Origin: Erpobdella octoculata
Taxonomy: Eukaryota; Annelida; Clitellata; Hirudinida; Erpobdellidae
Reading direction: 5' to 3'
DNA length: 64,000 bases
NCBI GenBank assembly: GCA_963978895.1
Contig: OZ022238.1
Location: forward strand, 786,559 to 850,558
Shown here: piece by piece, positions 23,901 through 45,568 of the stretch
Layout of the letters: each line of letters starts with the position of its first letter
Position numbering within the stretch: the first letter of the stretch is position 1
The notes under the pieces: generated by a model
Told to the model about the DNA's origin: nothing
Seen by the model: the letters and a program-made list of their open reading frames with translations, nothing else
The model's database searches: none
Program-made: the position numbers and the translations under genes

Positions 23901-25669
23901 GCTCGATGACCATTTAGCATACTCACAGTAACATGACGTGAACTGCCGAGGAGACCAAGTTCTGCAACAACGTCGGAGTTTATGTAGGTTTTGGTCGACC
24001 CGTCGTCAAGTAAAGCGTTGATCTTTATTGACTTGAACCCATTTCTTAGAATAACTGGCACGGTTCGTAATGCAATCACGTTGTTATTTCCTGGTTCAGT
24101 CGCTGTCATTGTTACGTTTTCTTGTTTGTTATCGTTGGCTTCTCCCCTTCGTACGTTAGCAAGAGGTCGAACAGAAGTAAGTTGACGATTCTCATATCTA
24201 CCGTGGAGAAGTCGATGATGAGTGTTCATACAACCCTCTAGACCGCACAACCGACTGCGTGTGCATGTTGAGCCTCTATGCGATGAACCCAAACACCGAA
24301 AACAGAGATGTTTTTCTATGGCAAGCTTCCATCTGCTGTCGACAGTTTTTTGGCTGAACACTTCGCATTTCCAGATTGGATGGTATCCACCGCAGCATTC
24401 ACAAGTCTTCGTTGTTACATCATCATTTTGTCCAAAATACGAAGATGATTTTAGATTCGGATTACGACGTTGAAAACTGACTTCAATTTTTGATAGTCCA
24501 TGAACCACTTCGGATGCAATTGTTCGAAATTCTGCTTCTTGCAGTACGAAATGACGCAGATTTTCTACATTTTCGACTCTTTGATGTTCAAATAGCCAAC
24601 GCTGAAAAAACGCATTCATGGCTTCGTCCATTTTTTTAATAATCTTGTGGTACATTGAGCCACAACCCAGTTCATCATATCGACCAGATTCACGTAGGTT
24701 GATTACAGTCAAATCGAGAAGATCGGCAAATCTATCTAGATCGATGGCACTACCAGCTCTAAGCGGACGAAAGTTATCTACGACTTCAAGCTGCAAGGCA
24801 ACTTGTCGACGAATGCCACCAAACTTTCTTTCTAAACGTTGCTTTGCTGCTTCGTAACTTTCCGCTGAATGTCCTAGGTTTTCCACAACTTTCAAGGCGT
24901 CACCGCTAAGGTACTGACGTAACTGAAGCAATTTATATTCAGCGGACATTGGAGCTTTGTCAATGCATGCAATAAAGGCTGCTTTCCACGCTTCATATTT
25001 TGATTTGTCTCCGTTAAATACAGGAATTGATACCTTTTTTAGCTGCCTCCACAAGTCATGACCGACATCGCTGGCTGTTGGTTGAACGGAAGAATGATGG
25101 TTTGCGATACTCGGCTGAGCTTGGGGGAGAAAGCTTGCTGAGTGAACGCGGTAGTCGTTACTGGTGGTAGATAATGGAACGAAACCGCCATGGGATGAGA
25201 AGGGGACGACAGTTGGTGCAGTTCTCGACGTCCAGACATTCGAAGACATTAATCCAGCTTCGGACGATATTAAGTTGGCAGATGACCGAGGGCGAGGAGA
25301 TGATTGTCTTTTGCTATTTTCTAAAAAATGTTCTGCTTTTTCCATTATTGTAGAAAACTCAGTTTCTAGAGTAGCAATATTTTTCTGTATTTGCTGTTCT
25401 TTCAACGTTTCGCTTATCTCCGCATAATAACCTAACAGGTTTTCCATACTTTCTATTGCATGCATTTCGATCTCCGTAATACGTTCCTGTCTATCTTCAA
25501 TTTCTGCAATTTTAGACACGTCGTTACTGTTTAGCAATTTTTTCAACTGAAAATATTCACGAGTAAATTGTGCTCTGGCTTTGCACATTACAGCTTGCAT
25601 TTCGTTTTCCTTTTCTTGAATGAGCATAGTCGCGCTTTCGTCTATCTCTGAATTCGCCTTATTCGACAT
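20933..25669 (-). CDS. BEL/Pao gag-protease-integrase polyprotein with RT/RNase H replaced
   Basis: An intact 1578-residue frame. Coiled-coil N-terminus (1-130); BEL/Pao gag, DUF1759-like, about 205-390 (VSIPVFNGDKSKYEAWKAAF); Cys/His cluster about 420-490 (CECCGGYHPIWKC, CFRCLGSSHRGSTC); protease, DUF1758-like, with LLDDGS at about 551; then the usual ARLTPLGWTCVG and KFWEVEEM ending near 727. RT and RNase H should follow. Instead about 728-1083 is Asn/Asp/Glu/Ser-rich, with no YxDD box or RNase H motif. BEL/Pao sequence resumes at YSSWIRLVRIVSW (about 1085) with integrase zinc region (HICGINH and CMEC, about 1210-1245), DDE core (LDFAG, TSDNGRNF, GGVFE; about 1283, 1343, 1391) and the DUF5641-like C-terminus. 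The frame is unbroken across both junctions. Confidence 0.93.
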   Translation of the reverse strand: MSNKANSEIDESATMLIQEKENEMQAVMCKARAQFTREYFQLKKLLNSNDVSKIAEIEDRQERITEIEMHAIESMENLLGYYAEISETLKEQQIQKNIATLETEFSTIMEKAEHFLENSKRQSSPRPRSSANLISSEAGLMSSNVWTSRTAPTVVPFSSHGGFVPLSTTSNDYRVHSASFLPQAQPSIANHHSSVQPTASDVGHDLWRQLKKVSIPVFNGDKSKYEAWKAAFIACIDKAPMSAEYKLLQLRQYLSGDALKVVENLGHSAESYEAAKQRLERKFGGIRRQVALQLEVVDNFRPLRAGSAIDLDRFADLLDLTVINLRESGRYDELGCGSMYHKIIKKMDEAMNAFFQRWLFEHQRVENVENLRHFVLQEAEFRTIASEVVHGLSKIEVSFQRRNPNLKSSSYFGQNDDVTTKTCECCGGYHPIWKCEVFSQKTVDSRWKLAIEKHLCFRCLGSSHRGSTCTRSRLCGLEGCMNTHHRLLHGRYENRQLTSVRPLANVRRGEANDNKQENVTMTATEPGNNNVIALRTVPVILRNGFKSIKINALLDDGSTKTYINSDVVAELGLLGSSRHVTVSMLNGHRAGFQTQAVEVELQSLNRVIKMKINAFTTNKVTGDMKAVDWKKFQMKWPHLRNIKFPYIEPRAKIDMLIGLDYADLHFSRQEVRGKRGAPIARLTPLGWTCVGASSPNQNQFQTSFAYTYLIQKEADLGLALRKFWEVEEMTTKNDTMSILDQATKMHVGDDDDVFPGNENILTESNENGSNNVKSSIFVTADDGDDDNKLAETCLSHDSKRSDNVENNLRNDSRDKDAGTSEMNDQKNEVVNVIDNSGSQVNDGISINQPNCRQASFLSESSKLQGGTVIVELGGACFKEVSLSLRVGRRSVSEALGTCKCRKPPSSDEFHQASREDDFELKVNNKPGLSASNLVEIKISLIDNQISLNESTKLEREVLDEFCDQTDVVNKISDIIVEAGENNGNLSCLNNSGRIQGMLSARDSVQKRSSFQNDRAVLDELALILRIENQASEHEAAAKPKNILKESISVNSSQAVERKIELRINKIGGKNENRESVNREKERLNLDRYSSWIRLVRIVSWIIRFIGNFQLVKQNRIKGELNSDELNESEVLLLKSCQQEAFENEYRALLQRKLLPKCSKLLVLNPQLDEDGLMRRNCRLVNAEMLHYDTKYPIILPKKHSITQLIIKFEHEQGAHICGINHLLAKFSKRYWILSAREAILEYQYVCMECKRRNAKAANQIMAPLPISRLKAPEPLCTFSHTALDFAGPFITIRGRGKSREKRYLCLFTCMATRAVHLEMAYGLDTDSFLNALYRFANRRGWPNEFTSDNGRNFVGAVHELNELISQWNQKKIVKSTSSHSVKWNFNPPVAHHFGGVFEIMIKAAKRAVYAILGRADVTDEELSSAFIGAEALLNSRPLTYQSSSSRDIIPLTPSHFLHGELGHQAAPVTEPVNNLNHVRRRWRRVQELIRHFWQRWLQEWIPGLSSRKKWNSVKRDFAIGDVVIVINSDTARGQWPLGRVVDVMPGKDGHVRVVKVQVGQTVLTRAISHLSPLEIADD

Positions 25670-25751
25670 TTTCGATAATTATTTTGTAATAACGTTTCAA
25701 AATTCGACTTCAGAATAAACTATAATATAAACCACGCTCTGCTACCAAATT

Positions 25752-25923
25752 TGATCGTTAGAAATTCTTTCGCTAATTTCTATTTTACACCACGCAACTC
25801 GACGACAATCCTTCGAGAACTTTCTTTATTTCAACAATTCGTAAAACAACAACTCTCGCTGGAAGAAAATCAAAAAAACCAAAGCAACTAAATAAAAGTT
25901 AATTCTTAACTAAAAGTCTCCCG

Positions 25924-25927
<4 letters not shown>
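25752..25927 (-). repeat. 5' LTR of the BEL/Pao element
   Basis: 176 bp, three substitutions against 20045-20220. One of them changes the outer TGTTCG to TGATCG. Confidence 0.93.

Positions 25928-26018
<91 letters not shown>
25928..26018. repeat. (TA)n tract
   Basis: Pure TA of about 90 bp, continuous with the TA at the left side of the BEL/Pao element. It was probably the insertion target. Confidence 0.95.
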
Positions 26019-26021
<3 letters not shown>

Positions 26022-26396
26022 CTTGTTTTTTTATGGAAACCGGAAATAGGTTAGCTCATAAAATTTTGTAGAAACAGTGCACTAGAACCCTAATAATGTT
26101 TTTTTTGTGTTGTTATGTTGAGGCAGAATATCTTTTAAAAATGTAAATATAACAAAAAGTAAAAAATGTTCTGTGTGCCGACAGTCCTTTATAAAGGATC
26201 AATCTTCATAAGAGAAAAAAAATACTAAATGCTAAAATATTTTTTTTAATTCAAATTATCAATAAGACCAATATAAAGAACAGCTCATATTAATATAACA
26301 TGCAAATTCAAACTTCGGCATATATTTATAACTTAACTCGTAATTTTTTTTCATTTTTCAGATTCATTCTTCTTCAAATCTTATCCACCAATCTGA

Positions 26397-33721
<7,325 letters not shown>

Positions 33722-33767
33722 TTGTCAGCCTGATGGCTATAGAGTGTTATTACTCGCTTTCTTTTTC

Positions 33768-33773
33768 AATAAA
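33768..33773 (+). promoter_or_regulatory. Poly(A) signal of gene copy A
   Basis: AATAAA lies 47 bp after the stop, in a context ('actcgctttctttttcaataaactgcattcc') alignable with the signal of copy B at 44102-44107. Confidence 0.7.
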
Positions 33774-35096
33774 CTGCATTCCTTATTATTAAAGTATTCC
33801 ATGAATGTAAACGACGTTCTTGATTTGCTCTTCAATTTTGTTTTAGTTCAGATTTTTTTTAGAATTGATATACTCTGTAAAATCATAAACTCTTGTTTTA
33901 GGTTTTTCTCTTGAACAAATTATCAGCCAGTAATTTGTATACATGGTATTATGGATGTAAAATTTAAAAGAACGTTTGGTAAATTTAATTCCTAATTTAA
34001 ATTATGATATTTATTTTTCGTAGCTTAATATCAACATCGAATATGAGTCTTAGTGATAGTTTAAAATCAAAAATTAACAAAAACAATATTCAGTCAGTAT
34101 CAACATCAACAGTAGGAAGTTGCCCTCATAATATCAAACGTCAGTCAAACATTTCATTGATTAATAGCTCTTTTGATTTCTGATTTAAAAAAATATCATT
34201 TATGTTTTTTTGAATATAATGTTGTTGTGATATTATTTATTTTTCATGGTATTAAAGTTCTGAACTTCTTCTTGTTCGTCATTAAAAATTTTAAAATCTC
34301 AAAAATACCTTTTTGCACTCTTAAACGTTGTTTTACTTTAAAAATTTTAAAACCACGAAATAAGTATCAATGTTTAATTATATGCATATTGAACTATGCT
34401 GTTTTGGTCTAAGACTTTTTTTAATAGTTATTAAGTAGTCGATTATCATCTGCGACCTCGTTGATGATCTTGGAGCTTCGGGGACATAATGAATGAATGA
34501 ATGAAGTATTCAGTGGTCTTGGCAAAAGTCAACGCTTGCAATTTGCATTGACGCCGTTGGGCCAGAGGTGGACTTGGGTTGACCGTTGACCTACGGGTTG
34601 GGTTGGGTTTGGGTACAATTTTTTTAAACATGCGTGGTTTGTGATGGGTTGAAAAAAAATTAAACTTTTTCTAACCAGTACCAAAAGCAGAACTTAGAAA
34701 TTTCTTTACAAGCAATTAAAGCTCTTCGATGAAGTTCTTTACAAGCAATTAAAGCTCTTCGATGAAGCTATCAAAAATATTAGTGTTGAAGCTACATTTG
34801 GTAATGCTGGTGTTACATAAACTGGACACAAAGCTGAGGAAGAAAATTTAAAAGTACAGAAACGACAATGGAGAAGAGATGTCCGCGCTGGGGGCTCAGG
34901 TGACGAAGGTCCTTCGTTGTTAACGTACTACCGCTATACTGCGGTTTTACTGAGTCACTATTTCACTCATTAGTCATTAATAGACGGGTCGGGTACGGGT
35001 ACGAGTAGGAAAACAATTGACGGGTCGGGTACGGATTTTGTGTTACCTGCACAGCGGGAAAGCGACAGGGAACGGGAGAGCAAGCGGGAACGAGAG

Positions 35097-35157
<61 letters not shown>

Positions 35158-36204
35158 ATATATATATAATATTATAATATGAAAACATATTTCGTTATTT
35201 TTAATAAATTATGTTATCTTATTTTTGTTACTTGAAGTCATTTTTTCGCAATATTAGGCCCTTCTCTAGTAACCAGCCTTATAGGCTCACAGTACCCTTA
35301 ATCCGGCTTTGCACAATTACCGTAATTGTGAACGTTGCAGAATTAGCTCGCTATCGCTAGCGATTCGTAACGTTGAAGCTTGAAGTTATTTATAGGATAA
35401 TATTTCCAGAATTTTATTATAATTCCGGCTTAGTAGTTTTTTCAAAATATTATCAATTGATTCAATCTAAAATAACTCACGTCGTAGAAAATCCCTTGAT
35501 TCTAACAACTCTCTTGAATCAATCAGATAACTTTTGTCAACTTGTCTAACTACAAAGTCTATTCCACTGATCACTATAATATAACCGGATCGCTCTTAGC
35601 CCACTTTGTCACTTTTTCAGCGTTTAGGACTAAACTCATGACTTGAGGCTTTTATAGCAATGGGCTGACTGCATTTACTGTATGTAAAGTTTCTTGCTTT
35701 TAAAGCAATGGGCTGACTGCATTTAATGTATGTGAAGGTTCTTGCTATGTCCGGCTCTTCGATAGCTAGGCGGTGAGGCGTATTTTATTCCACAAACCAA
35801 CTTTTTGGATTCTTAACAAGACAACTGATGTTGCGATTCATGATCATAAAATCGAAATATCTTTGTGAAAATGAATCGTGCTTCGTTTCAGTTGTTACTC
35901 AGTTATTGCGTTGTTGCTCTCTTCCTTCATCATCGCAACAGACGATCAATGTTGAATCACATATCCGCTTCGTTCGTTCGGTCGTCGGCGGATTTGATAG
36001 GCGGATGGAAACCTTCTTAGCATAATATATTTTGCTATCCAATGTTTCACGAGTGTGCTAGAGTTGTTCGTCGTGGATATGTGGAAAGGATTGTGCTGCA
36101 ATCTCGATCGCATGGAGCCGTTTTCTAAATTTATAAAAGTGTTATAAAAATGTATTATTCAATGTCACCAAATTACATGTTCATTGGTTAACAGCAAAAA
36201 AAAT
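33774..36204. other. Spacer, no gene recognised
   Basis: Holds a duplicated 'ttctttacaagcaattaaag' segment near 34690-34765, Helitron minisatellite traces and a (TA)n tract at 35052-35168, and two tandem copies of 'agcaatgggctgactgcatt' (35656-35740). Its 'ggctcttcgatagcta' near 35753 resembles 44351-44371. This may be old LTR or other repeat sequence. No coding exon recognised. Confidence 0.4.
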
Positions 36205-36340
36205 TAAACTATAAAGTTTCAGCTTCCTAGCTAGTCAAAAAGCTGGTTAAATTTTACTTGCAAGATTTGCGTACAGAGAAAGCCACACACACACACACAC
36301 ACACAAACAGAGATTGTAACCTAAATAAAAGTTCATAAAA
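36205..36340. repeat. Dispersed repeat (second copy of 7555-7700)
   Basis: Same order of blocks as 7555-7700, ending in a (CA)n tract and 'gtaacctaaataaa'. Confidence 0.65.
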
Positions 36341-36888
36341 AAAGAAAAAAATTGGTTATAGTTAATCTGCCTCTAGGAAATGTAGTAAATCGGTGTTCCC
36401 ATGAATCGCGTTTATGATAAGCTGATAGCGAACGGGAACGCTTCCTAAATCGACGAATAGTATAACACGTGAGATGGAGGTGGAGTCAAACGTGTGAATC
36501 AGAACAGCACCGTGGATTTATGCACGGTGCTGTTCTGTATTTTTTTTCCAATTAAGTTTACAAAATTACTGAATTGAGAATTGAGTAAGTAAAATACTTC
36601 CACTGTCCCCCTCCCCTCTTTGCCATCAGTTATTTTTGGGAAGGAAAAATCAAAAGGCTTAGAAGATTTTTGGGAAAAGTATCTACTACGATTACCCCCT
36701 TCACCGGTTATTTTTTTAAATAAAAAAAAGTTTTTAAAAACTTTTTGAAAAAAATTTGTCAACCCTGAGAACAAGTTGCCTCCTCCGCTCCAATTGAGTT
36801 ACGAAACATTGATCGAAAAAGTTTTGTCTATTACAATTTAGAGGCAATAAAATAGCACAGGCGTACAAGTACACGGACACAATAATGC

Positions 36889-37110
36889 GCTGGTGGCAGA
36901 GCGGTAGAGCGTTCGCCTGTCGATCGTTAGGTCGGCTGTTCAAACCTCGCCGGCGTCACCAGCGTAACTCCCTTAAGCAAGGAGTTCACTCGCATTTACT
37001 AAAGGGGTAGGCGCCTATAAATGGCTGCCTTTGCAAGTACTCTCCCTCTCTCGCCTTGAGCAAGACTTGTCTTGATAAGGCGTATGCTAAATCTCAATCA
37101 ATAATGTAAA
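36889..37110 (+). repeat. tRNA-derived SINE-like element
   Basis: A tRNA-like head spans 36889-36963. Its perfect 7-bp acceptor stem pairs GCTGGTG with CACCAGC, with an A-box-like GGCAGAGCGG and a B-box-like CTGTTCAAACC. The anticodon arm is poor. A body with 'aggagttcactcgcatttac' and an inverted CGCCTT...AAGGCG pair follows, to about 37110. A degenerate head plus a longer body suits a SINE better than a working tRNA. The 3' boundary is a guess. Confidence 0.55.
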
Positions 37111-38207
37111 CATCATGTGACAATTAAACATTATAGCCATGCCTGCCAGTTAACCATTTATTTTCAGGTTAGTGTTAGCCAGTATTTTTAATAAATTAAG
37201 TATGTGAAAAAAATTATTGTTCGATCTCTGATAATGGTATGTGTATGCTTGTGTCCGTGTGCACTGTATAGAGTGGGTTCATGCAGGCTGAAGCATGCAG
37301 GATATATATAGGCATTTATATATATATATAGTATATAGAGTAGACGACTGTAGACTATGCGGTCAGATCGATTTAAGGTTTGCAACCTGTTAAGCTGCTA
37401 GGTATCATTTAGCATTAATAGATCGAGGCGTCGAAGCATACAATTTTACTTTATTATTCATTTATTGTTTGGAGAAAAAGTGTTCACCATAGTATAATAA
37501 CGGATAATCTTTTGCTTGTATTGAAGGTACATCTTTGCGTTTTGTTTCAAAATAACGTTTAAAAAGATCGTTTAAAATTTCTTACAAAAAATAAATAAAT
37601 AAACGAATTTTCTAAAAATCATGTTTATGATATGGGTATAATTGTATCACTAGTTGATTAATAAATACAGTGCACGACGTTGTGTTGAGTCAACAAGCTT
37701 TGGTTTTGTCGCCTCTGCAATGTCCTCTTCAAATCGAGCAGCAACAGCTCAGCAACAGCAGCAGCTATGCATTAAAATATCATTTTTAGAATGATTTTTT
37801 CTCTTAAACCAAGTTACGATATTTAATAGTTAGATTCTCCAGAAAGCCTAAAAAATACTGAGCACTACTGCTAGATCCTTTAATTCCGCAGATTTTAAAA
37901 CCAGGTTTAGATAAGAATAAAATGTCCTCTCTATTCGACAAAAATATTTATATCCCCCAAGAGAGATATATAGAAATGAACCGTGAAAATCTTACACACA
38001 TACAAAGCATAGAATTTCTGCCTTTTTTGTGACGTACAATATTTAACAAATTTCCATATATTGTATGAATTTAACAATACTGAAAGCATATAATAAATAA
38101 TTTTTTTATCGTTCCAAACTTAGTCCAAAACTTGTAAGATTTTTTTGACATCGCCCCTTCCCACCAATTGTACACAAAATCTGTAATGACAAGCTTCAAG
38201 TTGAGAT
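37111..38207. other. Spacer, no gene recognised
   Basis: AT-rich spacer with a short TA tract near 37302-37330 and a CAG-rich patch near 37738-37765. No exon recognised. Confidence 0.4.
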
Positions 38208-38764
<557 letters not shown>

Positions 38765-38980
38765 TGGAAAACGTTGAATTATTTTTTGCATGAAATTGTA
38801 TGTTTTATCGAGTGTAGAAATTTCATGGTTCAGATTTATAATCGTCTCGGGGAAATCTCAGGCCCACGTGGGGACGTGAAATATTTTTGTCAAGTTTATA
38901 GGACATTTTATTCTTATGTTTATTTTGTCCTGGCTGTAAATTATTGGATTTTTGAAATCTGAGAAAATAAATGATTGAAC

Positions 38981-39936
<956 letters not shown>

Positions 39937-40155
39937 TGGGAAGTGGGAAAACATAACTCAGTAGAAACATAAACAAACTCAGTAGAAAATCAACTGAAGC
40001 TGACAAACAGATTTTAAAAATAAAACTGGAATAAAAATTTCATTTTTATATTTTAACAAATTTCTAATTGATTATTTTTCTAATTTTTGTTCATGATAAT
40101 TTTTTTCAGATATTTTAAAAGTCAAATTTTCTAGAGGATTGATTCAGCGACAATA

Positions 40156-43870
<3,715 letters not shown>

Positions 43871-43888
43871 CATGCATATCGTGTGCAT

Positions 43889-44030
43889 TAGAGTACTGGG
43901 CGGGTCGATTTTTAGCGGGTCGGTCCCGTTTGTCTGTTCAGGCCTAAAATGTCTCTACCTGACGCAAAAATCTCGGCCCGAACCAGGTATGATGGCAGGC
44001 CCGTAAACAATCGGCCCGTGCAGCACTCCA
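43889..44030. mobile_element. 142-bp hAT-type MITE in the 3' UTR of gene copy B
   Basis: The ends TAGAGTACTG and CAGCACTCCA are imperfect inverted repeats. The flanking 8-mers GTGTGCAT (43881-43888) and ATGTGCAT (44031-44038) match at 7 of 8. The interior is rich in GGGTCGG/CGGCCCG. It sits between the stop codon (43870) and the poly(A) signal (44102), so it is probably transcribed. A degenerate relative ending CAGTACTCTA lies at 6628-6730. Confidence 0.7.
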
Positions 44031-44101
44031 ATGTGCATAGTTACCTATGTGCATAGTTACATGCATATCGTGTGCGTATTTTCATTCGCTTGCTTTTTAT
44101 A

Positions 44102-44107
44102 AATAAA
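44102..44107 (+). promoter_or_regulatory. Poly(A) signal of gene copy B
   Basis: AATAAA in 'cattcgcttgctttttataaataaactttattcc', alignable with the copy A signal. Confidence 0.7.
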
Positions 44108-45568
44108 CTTTATTCCATATTAGGACATTCCGTAGGTGCATTGTCGTTGTTTCACGCTGCTTGTAGTAGTTAGTTACCTGCTTTTTAAGTTTGTTTTAGA
44201 TAAAGAGTTTTTTTTTCATATCTAGATAGAGTTATTTTCATGTTTAGATAAAGTTCTTTGCAAATTTAGATAGAGTTCTTTTCATCAGCTTTCAATTTGC
44301 TCTACTTGTCTGTTGTCTGTTTAGGCAAAATCTTGTAAACCATTTCTAGCCGACTCTTCGATTAGCTATAGAGGTCTGAAGCATTCAAAATAGATGAAAA
44401 CGTGTTATTTTATTACTGTATTCGTTTGTAGGAAAAAAATTCTCCAGTCTGAAAAAATCATATCGAGCATCATTCAAAAATTTTGATCGATCACCCTAGT
44501 CAATCAAAAGACTGTTTTTTGTTTTCCGATGTTTCTTTTAATAATAGGTATTCTAGTTGTGCTTTGTTGAGTATAATTTAAAGTTTTGTTCTTGATAAAA
44601 CAAAATCGTGATGACGACGATTATTCATTTGTTTGTGTTATTTGAATTCAGAAATAGGGGAGAGTAGTACCGAACGGCCACACAATTTTACACTTTTATT
44701 CAAATCAATCATACAAAAAAACTATAAGTGATAGAAATAAAAAAATTTTACATAATGAAAGCAAAAACATTCCACTACTAAAAACCGCTCAATAAAACTT
44801 TTCAAATTATAACAATTTTATAAAAAAACGATAAATAACGCAACCTCTTCCAAAATTTCTGGCTGGCCATTCAGTACAACCCAAGTACAGAATGGCCACT
44901 CATGCAATTTTTATTATAGAAGACACAATTCTCAACAAATGGTAAGCCAAAATATTTTATTTCACAGAAAAATCTTTATTAGTTCTTGTCGATCTTTAAA
45001 AAAGATACTAAGTTAATATTTTACACCGTTAACAATTATACTCTTAATTTTTTCTATAGTAGCTTATAGTCCTTTACTGGTTGTTACTGTCATGCTCATT
45101 CTAAGTATATAGTTCTAAAATGTTTTGTTAGGGGAGACTAATACTGAATAGACCGCATACCGAATGGACATTTGGCTTTAAAATTTCAATTTTCATCTTA
45201 TTACACCCAAATTTTAACTATAGCTTGCTTTTAGACAGATATACATGCTTACTTCTTGTTGCAAAAAATATTGAGGTCAAGACGTCTAAAAGTTCTGTCG
45301 TTGATTTTTCGTAAAAAAAAGTTATTTTTCTGGTTTTCAAAATTTGTCAAATCACTTATCACAGAGACACAGCGGTCCGCCCCAAGTCGCACTTTAAAAA
45401 AAATATCATTTTAGAAGAAAATTATTTGTAATAGATATATCTAGACTCTTTCCCAATCATTCGCTTAGGTATTTTGCATAATATAAAAAATATATAAAAG
45501 CGCATATCGCAGAGCTATGGCAACGATGTTTATCCACTACAGACAGTCTATTTAATAAAGCATAAAGA
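44108..45568. other. Spacer with GGGGAGA-type repeats
   Basis: Two related stretches begin 'ggggagagtagtaccgaacgg' (44656) and 'ggggagactaatactgaata' (45131). An inverted-looking 'ggccattcagtacaaccc' lies near 44867. The GGGGAGA start and repeated internal motif recall the element at 12905-13690. No coding sequence seen. The last 100 bp should contain the MKKS promoter. Confidence 0.4.

Larger units (their letters stand above)
20045..25927 (-). mobile_element. BEL/Pao LTR retrotransposon lacking RT and RNase H
   Basis: A structurally complete 5883-bp element on the minus strand. The 176-bp LTRs (20045-20220 and 25752-25927) differ at three bases. The primer-binding site TTTGGTAGCAGAGCGTGG (25749-25732) just inside the 5' LTR is the type often found in BEL/Pao. 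A polypurine tract (AAGGGGAGAA, 20230-20221) abuts the 3' LTR. It sits in TA repeat, so the target duplication cannot be resolved. One frame encodes gag, protease and integrase, with unrelated sequence where RT and RNase H belong. The stretch 20231-20932 is 3' untranslated, with no gene seen. Confidence 0.9.
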
